A stretch of 14,523 bases of DNA from Candidatus Aminicenantota bacterium (GTDB lineage Bacteria; Acidobacteriota; Aminicenantia; UBA2199), in assembly GCA_030639705.1 (NCBI GenBank), contig DAOWKX010000002.1:1-14523 (forward strand). Direction: 5' to 3'. The translations under genes were made by a program, and so were the position numbers. Below the pieces are notes generated by a model that worked only from the letters and a program-made list of their open reading frames with translations, had not been told where the DNA came from and ran no database searches. Positions 7,597 to 14,300 of the stretch are shown one piece after another. Positions within the stretch are counted from its first letter, which is position 1. Each line of letters opens with the position of its first letter.

Positions 7597-7643
7597 ATTT
7601 GACAAAAAGAAAGGATTATATTAATTCTTTATTGGAGAAAGAA

Positions 7644-8675
7644 ATGAAAAGAAGATCATTTATCAAAACAGGAGGGATATTAACAATATCCGGTTTGGCA
7701 TCTCTTACAGTCTGTCAGACTTCAAAAGGAAAATCTTCCCACCCTCAATTTGAGCCGGTTTATCTTAAACTTCATCAAAGTGGTGAACTCAAAAAAAGGG
7801 GTGAAACCCTCTGGGAAATCATGAGTGACTGCAAGCTCTGTCCCCGGGAATGTGGTGCTAACCGGCTCAAAGGAGATGAAGGATTCTGTCATTCAACTTC
7901 TCAACTGGAAGTTTCTGCCTTTAACCCTCATTTTGGAGAGGAGAAACCCCTTGTTGGAAAAGGTGGTTCCGGAACCATTTTTTTTACTAACTGCGGTCTT
8001 CGCTGTGTGTTCTGCATCAACTGGCGGATCAATCATGAGGGTATAGAATCCCCAGCGACCATAAAAAATCTTGCGGAAATGATGCTAAAACTCCAAAGCA
8101 AAGGCTGCCATAACATCAATCTGGTAACCCCCACCCATTACTCTCCACACATTATTCTGGCAGTGGACAAAGCTGCCGCTGAAGGCTTGAGGCTTCCGCT
8201 GGTTTATAACACCAGCGGTTGGGAGCGGCTTGAAATCCTTAAACTACTTGATGGAATTGTTGACATTTACCTTCCGGATTTCAAATATTCTAACAGTGAA
8301 ATGGCCGGAAAATATTCGGCCGGGGCCTTTTCCTATCCCGAGGTTACCCAGAATGCATTACTGGAAATGCACCGACAGGTGGGCTTGGCAAAACCTGCAG
8401 CCAATGGGTTGGTGGCCCGGGGATTGATGATCCGACACCTGGTGTTGCCAAATCGCGTGAGCGGAAGCAAGGAGGTCATCTCATGGATCGCCAAGAATCT
8501 TCCCAGAGAGACCTACCTGAACCTCATGTCCCAATACCGCCCGGCTCATGAAGCCCATAAATACCCCAAGATTTCCAGGCGAATAAACCGTAAAGAATAT
8601 AAAGAGGTGGTTAACTGGGCAAAAAAATCCGGACTGACCAATCTCGATATCCAGGGCCACCACTGGATTTTTTAA
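7644..8675 (+). CDS. PflX-like radical SAM protein with a twin-arginine signal
   Basis: The 343-residue product opens with MKRRSFIKTGG and a hydrophobic stretch to about residue 23, a good twin-arginine (Tat) signal. LTVC (21-24) only partly resembles a lipobox because Val occupies -1. A cysteine cluster follows (C63, C66, C70, C82), then the radical SAM CxxxCxxC motif in FFTNCGLRCVFCINW (C117, C121, C124). HNINLVTPTHYSPHI, VYNTSGWE, IYLPDFKYS, IRHLVLPN and LMSQYRPAHEA all match the PflX-like COG1313 family. The ATG at 7644 lies 6 nt after GGAG (7634-7637); an in-frame TTG at 7599 adds 15 residues that spoil the signal. The target is unknown, and no glycyl radical enzyme is present nearby. 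An exported [4Fe-4S]/SAM enzyme is unusual because SAM is cytoplasmic. Confidence 0.87.
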   Translation: MKRRSFIKTGGILTISGLASLTVCQTSKGKSSHPQFEPVYLKLHQSGELKKRGETLWEIMSDCKLCPRECGANRLKGDEGFCHSTSQLEVSAFNPHFGEEKPLVGKGGSGTIFFTNCGLRCVFCINWRINHEGIESPATIKNLAEMMLKLQSKGCHNINLVTPTHYSPHIILAVDKAAAEGLRLPLVYNTSGWERLEILKLLDGIVDIYLPDFKYSNSEMAGKYSAGAFSYPEVTQNALLEMHRQVGLAKPAANGLVARGLMIRHLVLPNRVSGSKEVISWIAKNLPRETYLNLMSQYRPAHEAHKYPKISRRINRKEYKEVVNWAKKSGLTNLDIQGHHWIF

Positions 8676-8693
8676 CGGTTAAGGAGATAAACA

Positions 8694-9425
8694 TTGAAAA
8701 AAATATCTTTTTATACCATATTGACTATGTGGTTTATGCTGATTTATTTTTCGTCCACAATCCATTCTAAGGAGAACAATATCATGGAAATGGTAGACAA
8801 AATTCACTGGCTCGGCCAGGCAGCCATTAAAATAGCTGCCTTCGATCAAATCATCTATATTGATCCCTTTCATATCCATGAAAAAGACTCAGCAGATATT
8901 ATCCTGATCACCCACAGTCACAGCGATCATCTCTCTCCCGAAGATATTTCGAAAATTTCCAGTCCAAATACCATTATAATAGCTCCCGAAGATTGCTTGG
9001 CTAAAATAAAAAATATCCCCAGAGAAAAAACCATCATTTCAGAGCCGGGGTTTAAAAAGCAAGTGAGAGGTATCCTGATTGAGGCAGTTCCAGCATACAA
9101 TATCATAAAAACCAATTTCCATCCCAAAGAAAACCAATGGGTGGGATATATCCTGACCATTGATGGTATCAGAATATATCATGCCGGTGATACCGAAAGA
9201 ATCCCCGAAATGAAGAATTTCAGTTGTGATATTGCTTTACTTCCCCTGGGACAAACTTATACTATGAATAGTGTAAAAGAAGCTGCTGAAGCAGCCATCG
9301 ATGTCAAAGCCAAGATTGCAATTCCCATACATTATGGTTTGTATGAAGGTAAAACTCAAGATGCAGTAGAGTTCCAAAATATACTCAAAGATAAAATTAA
9401 AGTGATTATCAAAGAAAAGGAATAA
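8694..9425 (+). CDS. Exported metallo-beta-lactamase-fold hydrolase (UlaG/UPF0173-like)
   Basis: This 243-residue protein begins with a signal-like segment (MKK, hydrophobic residues 5-20, cleavage possibly near IHS-KE). It then follows the COG2220 MBL pattern: GQAAIKI, YIDPF (55-59), the metal motif THSHSDHL (H74, H76, D78, H79), a PAYN segment near 133-136, YHAGDTE (D166), LLPLGQTYTM and IPIHYG (H213). The metal-binding residues expected for a dinuclear site are present. Substrate is unknown; relatives include lactonases and phosphodiesterases. The start is TTG at 8694, 7 nt after AAGGAG (8681-8686), only 18 nt downstream of the radical SAM gene, so co-transcription and coordinated function are likely. 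Confidence 0.85.
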   Translation: MKKISFYTILTMWFMLIYFSSTIHSKENNIMEMVDKIHWLGQAAIKIAAFDQIIYIDPFHIHEKDSADIILITHSHSDHLSPEDISKISSPNTIIIAPEDCLAKIKNIPREKTIISEPGFKKQVRGILIEAVPAYNIIKTNFHPKENQWVGYILTIDGIRIYHAGDTERIPEMKNFSCDIALLPLGQTYTMNSVKEAAEAAIDVKAKIAIPIHYGLYEGKTQDAVEFQNILKDKIKVIIKEKE

Positions 9426-9457
9426 GGCAATAAAAAGGTAAACAAAAACTTATTGCC
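9426..9457 (+). other. Intergenic hairpin downstream of the MBL-fold gene
   Basis: GGCAATAA (9426-9433), directly after the stop codon, pairs perfectly with TTATTGCC (9450-9457) around a 16-nt A-rich loop. The stem is short and no U-tract follows, so it is more likely an mRNA-stability or attenuation element than a full terminator. The AAGG ribosome binding site of the next gene (9467-9470) is left free. Confidence 0.35.
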
Positions 9458-9479
9458 CTTCATTTAAAGGGAAAAATCC

Positions 9480-11156
9480 ATGAAGCCTAAAAAAATAAAA
9501 CTGTTTATTCCGGGATTAATCCTGTTCAGTATTGTGATCCCGGCCAATCCGGATATCAACTCACTAACTGGCGATGCAGATCGGTTCATGATGACCAGAA
9601 TATTAAAGGCCGAGGATAACCGTGATGAAAAACAACTACTGGAATTAGCCAAAATTGGTAAGAAAAACAAGAAGAATATTATTATCAGCATATGCCATGC
9701 TTCCGGCCGAATTCCCTCCTTTAAAACCTGGGAAGCCCTGTCAGGGAAACATTTCCGTTGGCAATGCATTACCGATGCACTGGCGATAGCGGCCCGCTAT
9801 CCTGAAAATAAATTCCCTAAAGACAGAGTATTTAAAATTCTAATAAATTTTCCACTCAGCGAAACTGTTGTGGAAACCATGCTTTTTTTAAATACCAAAG
9901 AAGCGTTTGAGTTTGTACTCCCCCTGAAACGTTTCCGAAAAACTGTTGCCCGAAACCTGTGGAGATCAAAAGATTATCTCACCCGGGAGATATTAAAAAC
10001 ATTTTACCAACAGGTTCCTGAGGCAACTATCTATTCAATCTATAGATCACGGACAAAAGGTCTCGTTCAATCCGGAGATATCAGGAACATGAACCTTCAT
10101 AATCAATATTACGGCTGCCTGGTCTGTGATCAGCCAAAGGAATTTCTCAAGGATCCCGCCTGGCAGGTTCGAATTGCTGCCGTGAAAGCCGCCGACTCAG
10201 TTGAATCATCAAAAGAATTGCTCACAGATACTCATCCGCTGGTACGGGCTGCCGCAATGGAGGTTTATCTCAAAAAAAACGGGAATCCTTCTGTTATTCA
10301 AGTGGATCAATTGAATGTAATGGAAGCGGATATTCTGGCACCGCGATTGAGACACAGAATCTTGATTAAAAGAATCTTCGATCGAAACGGATTGTTCAGT
10401 GAAGTGGCTGCGCCTTATCTGGACAGGAGTGAAAAAAATATGATTCTGTCTTCTACGCTATCCGATAAGGCCAGGGTAATGTTTGTTGAGAATCAAATGG
10501 GAAAGAAAAATGCCATATCCTATGCCATCACATTATTTCAAAATCAAAATTCCTCTTTTGCCCTGCAGTATCTGCTCTTCCAAAAAGAGGGCGTTCAGAA
10601 AGATAAAATCATTGAAACAGCCAAAGCAAAGGGGTGCTTCCATTCTGAATTACAGGATTTCGGATATATCAAACCCAAGCCGGTCAAACGCCCTCTGATA
10701 TTCTATGCTGCACTATTAAAAGAAATTCATGCCTACCAGGGCTTTAACATAATAACCGAAAAGGGCATTGTAAAATGTCAATTTTTTCTTCAGGAAGCAC
10801 CCTTGACCTGTTTTAATTTTATCAAACTGGTCAATAGACAGTATTTTAACCACCTGATTTTTCACCGGGTGGTCCCGGCATTCGTGGCCCAGGATGGGGA
10901 TCCCACCGGAACCGGTTCCGGTGGCCCGGGGTACACCATTCGTTGTGAATACAATCCTATCAAATACAACCAACCGGGCATGGTGGGAATGGCACTCACC
11001 GGTAAAGATACCGGAGGGAGTCAATATTTTATCACTCATCTGGCCACTCCCCATCTCAATCATCAATACACCATATTCGCCCGGGTGGTATCTGGAATGC
11101 ACATCCTGTCCACAATATGTCAATATGATAAAATCAAGCAAATCATCCTTTACTAA
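9480..11156 (+). CDS. Exported HEAT-like repeat protein with C-terminal cyclophilin-type PPIase domain
   Basis: The 558-residue product has a signal peptide (MKPKKIK, hydrophobic 8-21, possible cleavage near IPA-NP), then about 380 mostly helical residues. HEAT-like units are clearest at DPAWQVRIAAVKAADS (225-240) and THPLVRAAAMEVYL (251-264). From about residue 422 there is a cyclophilin domain: FHRVVPAFVAQDGDP (461-475, with catalytic Arg463), GTGSGGPGYTI, NQPGMVGMA, GGSQYFITH (512-520) and PHLNHQYTIFARVVSGM (524-540). The cyclosporin-contact Trp of eukaryotic cyclophilins is absent, as in most bacterial ones. The C-terminus is complete. The likely role is a periplasmic proline isomerase or chaperone with a helical client-binding scaffold. 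The ATG follows AAGG (9467-9470) by 9 nt. Confidence 0.85.
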   Translation: MKPKKIKLFIPGLILFSIVIPANPDINSLTGDADRFMMTRILKAEDNRDEKQLLELAKIGKKNKKNIIISICHASGRIPSFKTWEALSGKHFRWQCITDALAIAARYPENKFPKDRVFKILINFPLSETVVETMLFLNTKEAFEFVLPLKRFRKTVARNLWRSKDYLTREILKTFYQQVPEATIYSIYRSRTKGLVQSGDIRNMNLHNQYYGCLVCDQPKEFLKDPAWQVRIAAVKAADSVESSKELLTDTHPLVRAAAMEVYLKKNGNPSVIQVDQLNVMEADILAPRLRHRILIKRIFDRNGLFSEVAAPYLDRSEKNMILSSTLSDKARVMFVENQMGKKNAISYAITLFQNQNSSFALQYLLFQKEGVQKDKIIETAKAKGCFHSELQDFGYIKPKPVKRPLIFYAALLKEIHAYQGFNIITEKGIVKCQFFLQEAPLTCFNFIKLVNRQYFNHLIFHRVVPAFVAQDGDPTGTGSGGPGYTIRCEYNPIKYNQPGMVGMALTGKDTGGSQYFITHLATPHLNHQYTIFARVVSGMHILSTICQYDKIKQIILY

Positions 11157-11158
11157 TC

Positions 11159-11440
11159 CACCTGAACCAAGTTGCAGTATTACCTGAGAAGCGTTGACAA
11201 GAAATTGGTGGGCAGATGATGGATTTTACTGAAAGCCTGGCAAGGGCAAAGGGATCGAAAAGGATAGTATTAGATGTAGAAATTGAAAGTGAAGGAGCAC
11301 GCCGGTTTTATAAACGTTTAGGTTTTATAGAGGAAAAATTTGTTACCGATAAAAGCTATTGTAAACGGTTTGGCTTTCAGGGAAGTATAAGAATGGCGAA
11401 ATCAATTGCAATTCAACAAAAAAATGAAAAGGTTTTTTAA
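11159..11440 (+). pseudogene. GNAT acetyltransferase remnant with in-frame stop
   Basis: In one frame the DNA reads HLNQVAVLPEKR, TGA (11195-11197), QEIGGQMMDF, then AKGSKRIVLDVEIESEGARRFYKRLGFIEEK. This is the C-terminal half of a GNAT N-acetyltransferase: the strand-4/acetyl-CoA loop, normally R-G-x-G-x-G, followed by motif B with ARRFYKRLGF. The TGA sits exactly where the first Gly codon of the loop (GGA) is expected, so a single substitution explains it. Everything upstream of strand 4 is missing, replaced by the intact end of the cyclophilin gene. A shorter ATG frame from 11216 encodes 74 residues lacking the acetyl-CoA site and could not work alone. The 3' end overlaps the next open frame. 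Confidence 0.75.
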
Positions 11441-12185
11441 ATACTTCTGGGGGACGATTGTTGCTCCAGCAAATACATTCCAGCGAATTGAAAATGAAAA
11501 ATCAATATCAGTGGGGAGGATTCCCTTACTTAGATTCATCCTGGTGATACTGATTGCCTGGGCATTTGTGTTGCCTGCAGGGATAAGTAAATCTGGTCAA
11601 GGAAAGGAGAATCAAAAAATCACCCCGGAACAATTGATGGAAAATTTAAGAAACAAAACCTATACCGGCAAACAGATAACCCTGCAATTTCACAATACTC
11701 CATTAATTCAAGCTTTAAAAAAAATCTTGAAAATATCTGGATTAACCATCGCCGCTGATGGTGACTTAAAGGAAAAAATTACCCTGAGAATTTTAAATAT
11801 CCCCTGGGATCAGGCTTTATCAATCCTTTTAAATAATTATAATCTCCGAATCCGATCGCATGGAAACATTCTTAAGGTATGGCAATTTAGTAAATTAAAA
11901 ATAATTGCTGAAAAAGTTCCTGGAACAAAAACCATTATCAAGCCAGCCAAAAAATACTCAGGTGAAATCGGAGATTTTATATTTAAAAATGCCGATCTGC
12001 AGAATATTCTACTTTTCTTTTCCAAAACTTACAAGTTTAATATAATCATTGATCCTGGAGTGAGTGGCAAAGTGACCTGTACCTTATTGCAAGTTCCCTG
12101 GGATCAGGCATTGGAAGTCATTTTAAGGCAACACGGATTAGCAATGGTTAGTGAAGGTAAAATTGTTAAGGTTAAAAAATTTTAA
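11424..12185 (+). CDS. Tandem STN-domain protein with YIP1-like N-terminal stretch (possible chimera)
   Basis: From ATG 11424 the frame encodes 253 residues. Residues 1-31 (FFKYFWGTIVAPANTFQRIENEKS) resemble the conserved start of YIP1-family membrane proteins. A hydrophobic signal-type segment covers 35-52. Two STN (secretin/TonB short N-terminal) domains follow at about 80-152 and 179-250, each with a PWDQAL helix and each ending in a variant of GNILKV or GKIVKV. PilQ-type secretins carry such domains before the outer-membrane barrel; here the protein simply ends, so it would be a soluble or anchored periplasmic module. The start is doubtful: ATG 11424 has no good ribosome binding site, and a strong one at 11513-11520 has no start codon after it. 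It overlaps the GNAT remnant by 17 nt and the convergent EcfA gene by 4 nt. Confidence 0.7.
   Translation: MKRFFKYFWGTIVAPANTFQRIENEKSISVGRIPLLRFILVILIAWAFVLPAGISKSGQGKENQKITPEQLMENLRNKTYTGKQITLQFHNTPLIQALKKILKISGLTIAADGDLKEKITLRILNIPWDQALSILLNNYNLRIRSHGNILKVWQFSKLKIIAEKVPGTKTIIKPAKKYSGEIGDFIFKNADLQNILLFFSKTYKFNIIIDPGVSGKVTCTLLQVPWDQALEVILRQHGLAMVSEGKIVKVKKF
11513..11520 (+). promoter_or_regulatory. Orphan Shine-Dalgarno ahead of the STN signal peptide
   Basis: GGGGAGGA is the strongest ribosome binding site in this area. Five nt downstream, at 11526, is TTA in the STN reading frame, directly before LRFILVILIAWAFVLPAG, a typical signal peptide. An ATG or TTG there would make an ideal start, so the native start codon may have mutated to TTA. 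Confidence 0.45.
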
Positions 12186-12958
12186 ATTAAATTTCTCATA
12201 GAGCTTTTTTTAACAGAAAAGATATTTTCTTTTAATAGTAAAGAAGCTGGGATTTCAAGGTTATGCTCTTCCAGGAGAATTTTGTTACTTAGGATCTCTT
12301 TTGTTTCTCCTTCAGTTATCACCCTCCCGTTGTCCATTAGAACAACTCTTGAACACAATTCAAAAACCAAATCAAGATCGTGGGTAGCAATAATTTTAGA
12401 AACCTTTAAATTACTTAACATTTGGATAAAAATTCTCCGGGTGCCAGGATCCAGGCTGTTGGTGGGTTCATCCAGAATCAATATTGCCGGCTCCATGACC
12501 ATGACGGTTGCCAGAGATACGGATTTCTTTTCCCCCAGGCTGAGATGATGAGAGGGTTTGTCTTTCACCCCGTCAAGTCCCATTTCACTCAGCACTTTAA
12601 GCGTTTTGGATTTCACCACATCCACTGATAATCCTAAATTCAAGGGTCCAAAGGCAATATCATCAAAAACAGTTGGCATGAATAATTGGTCATTGGGATC
12701 CTGAAAAACAATGCCTACCTTGGACCGTATTTCCCGGATATTTTTTTTGTTTATTTCCTTTCCTAACAACTTGATTTTTCCGACCCCTTTTAAGACTCCG
12801 TTTAAATGAAGGATAGCCGTTGATTTCCCTGCTCCGTTAGGGCCGATCAATCCGATTGTTTCTCCATTATATAGCTCAAGACACATATCTTTTAAAGCCG
12901 TGGTTCCATCCGGATAAGTGAAGTTCAAATTCCGGACTTCAATCACTCTTTGTCTCAT
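12182..12958 (-). CDS. ECF transporter ATPase (EcfA/CbiO type)
   Basis: This 258-residue cytoplasmic ABC ATPase powers the energy-coupling-factor transporter encoded just upstream. All motifs are intact: Walker A GPNGAGKS (39-46), Q-loop VFQDPNDQLF (84-93), which is typical of the EcfA/CbiO subfamily, signature LSLGEKK (139-145), Walker B AILILDEPT (158-166), D-loop SLD (168-170) and switch H193. After about residue 225 a short divergent tail follows. Only one ATPase gene is seen, which suggests a homodimer and a dedicated (group I) transporter. The start ATG (12958) overlaps the EcfT stop by 4 nt (ATGA). Its 3' end overlaps the convergent STN gene by 4 nt. Confidence 0.9.
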   Translation of the reverse strand: MRQRVIEVRNLNFTYPDGTTALKDMCLELYNGETIGLIGPNGAGKSTAILHLNGVLKGVGKIKLLGKEINKKNIREIRSKVGIVFQDPNDQLFMPTVFDDIAFGPLNLGLSVDVVKSKTLKVLSEMGLDGVKDKPSHHLSLGEKKSVSLATVMVMEPAILILDEPTNSLDPGTRRIFIQMLSNLKVSKIIATHDLDLVFELCSRVVLMDNGRVITEGETKEILSNKILLEEHNLEIPASLLLKENIFSVKKSSMRNLI

Positions 12959-13686
12959 GGTAGTATTACTATGGTTAGAAGCAGAAGATTAAAACCCACT
13001 CCAAAGATATAATCTTTCTTTCTAAAATGAAGTGAATTCAGAGAAGGCATTTTTTTATCAAATCCCCTCGAAAGCATTGCGGCGTAAATTTTAATGCTTC
13101 GGTCAAACACCCTGATAAAAAAGTGGGGAATGATGCGAAAAAGCTGAAATATAGTTCTTAATTTTCTTTTTCCTCCGATATGTCGCGAGACCCACGCCCA
13201 CTTAAAACGCCGGGCATCCTGAAGAAAGAGGAACAGGTAGCGGTAATAAAAACTGAGAATTGAAATAATAGTCCTCGGTATTTTCATTCGCTCCAGACCT
13301 TTTATCAGAGAATGAAATTCCGTGGTCAGGGCCAGCAGGGAAAAAAAAGCAAAAATGAGCCCTGACTTTAAAAAAATAGTAACCATTATATGGATTTTCC
13401 TTGCATAAGGATCTTTACCCCAAAAAATCAGGGTCATGCCCAAAAAAATCAACAAAGGAAGTAAAAATGCTATCCGGGACAGCAATTTCTTTAAGGGTAT
13501 TCGGATCAACACCGATAAAACAACCACCATAGTAAAGTAAAATAAAAACTTCCATTTACAGGCAATGGGGGTAAATACCACCGTTGCCATAAAGAAAAAA
13601 AAAGAAAACCCTTTGGTCCGGGGATCCAGTTGATAAAAAAAATCCATTTTAGCCTTTGCTTCGGGAATGATAATCGAATTTTTCAT
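12955..13686 (-). CDS. ECF transporter T component (EcfT/CbiQ type)
   Basis: The 243-residue product is a polytopic membrane protein with hydrophobic segments at about residues 27-60, 68-89, 103-121 and 226-243. YQLDPRTKGF at 18-27 is the classic start of CbiQ/EcfT proteins. The cytoplasmic coupling helices include WVSRHIGG (165-172) and AAMLSRGFD (202-210), the latter corresponding to the A-R-G coupling motif that docks on the ATPase. EcfT transmits ATP-driven movement to the substrate-binding S component. ATGA overlaps at both ends, with the methyltransferase upstream and the ATPase downstream, indicate tight translational coupling. Cobalt or nickel specificity cannot be inferred, since no CbiM/NikM sequence is visible. 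Confidence 0.85.
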   Translation of the reverse strand: MKNSIIIPEAKAKMDFFYQLDPRTKGFSFFFFMATVVFTPIACKWKFLFYFTMVVVLSVLIRIPLKKLLSRIAFLLPLLIFLGMTLIFWGKDPYARKIHIMVTIFLKSGLIFAFFSLLALTTEFHSLIKGLERMKIPRTIISILSFYYRYLFLFLQDARRFKWAWVSRHIGGKRKLRTIFQLFRIIPHFFIRVFDRSIKIYAAMLSRGFDKKMPSLNSLHFRKKDYIFGVGFNLLLLTIVILP

Positions 13687-14276
13687 GTAAATGCTCTGGC
13701 AATATAAAGGCCTGATTGGTCAGATATGGATATATTTTTATATCGTGCACTCCTCAGAAGTTCAACCATTTCCTGATGATCCGGTAACAGATCACAGGTG
13801 ACCGGACCTTTTATTTCCTGATGAAACCGGTTGAGTTCTTCCCTGCTCATCTGATGAGAAATGATCAATTGGCCTCCTGGTTTTAATACTCGCTTGAATT
13901 CTTTTAAGGCACTGTTTTTGTCATCTAAATGGGGAAAGAGAGCCATGCAAATCACCACAGAAAACAATTGATCCCCCAAAGATGTATAGTGCGCATCCCC
14001 CCGGATAAAATGTAAATGCCGGTGGCTGTATTTTTGGCGGGCGATATTCAACATATTTTGGGAAAAATCCAGTCCCACCACCAATCCCCGGCTGCCAACC
14101 TTATTTTTTATAAAGGGAATTAAACGGCCTGTACCACATCCCAGATCAAGAACCCTATCCCCCGGTTTCAAACCAAAGTTCTGAACAAATTGGCATGTCC
14201 GCTCCCCCTCGCTCCGGGTGCTGTGCTCTTTCTCCCAATCAGAAGAGATTTTATTAAAAAATTCTTTTTTATTCAT
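13683..14276 (-). CDS. Class I SAM-dependent methyltransferase in an ECF transporter operon
   Basis: The 197-residue product has a Rossmann-type methyltransferase fold: motif I VLDLGCGTGRL (42-52), an acidic ribose contact D70 in VVGLDFS, motif II region RGDAHYTSL (92-100), FSVVICMALFPHLDD (105-119) and LKPGGQLIISH (131-141). It is of the UbiE/Methyltransf_11-like small-molecule type, with no signal or membrane segment. The ATG at 14276 follows TGAGG by about 8 nt, and the TGA stop overlaps the EcfT start by 4 nt. Lying between the S-component gene and EcfT, it probably modifies the imported compound or a derivative. The substrate is unknown. Confidence 0.85.
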   Translation of the reverse strand: MNKKEFFNKISSDWEKEHSTRSEGERTCQFVQNFGLKPGDRVLDLGCGTGRLIPFIKNKVGSRGLVVGLDFSQNMLNIARQKYSHRHLHFIRGDAHYTSLGDQLFSVVICMALFPHLDDKNSALKEFKRVLKPGGQLIISHQMSREELNRFHQEIKGPVTCDLLPDHQEMVELLRSARYKNISISDQSGLYIARAFT

Positions 14277-14300
14277 TCTTTATCCTCAATGAATTCTTTG

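Noticed and set aside
7599..7643. TTG start 15 codons upstream of the radical SAM gene
   Set aside because: It coincides with a possible -35 hexamer and would place charged residues ahead of the Tat motif. The ATG at 7644 has a GGAG site at good spacing.
7644..7715. Lipoprotein signal (LTVC) on the radical SAM protein
   Set aside because: Val at -1 does not fit the usual Gly/Ala/Ser requirement, so lipidation is not claimed.
10716..11141. Minus-strand open frame of 141 codons opposite the cyclophilin domain
   Set aside because: The plus-strand frame carries all cyclophilin motifs; the antisense frame is a composition shadow.
12182..13686. Assigning cobalt or nickel transport to the ECF genes because they resemble CbiO/CbiQ
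   Set aside because: T and A components resemble each other across all ECF cargos. No CbiM/NikM sequence is visible, and specificity lies in the S component, which is mostly outside the window.
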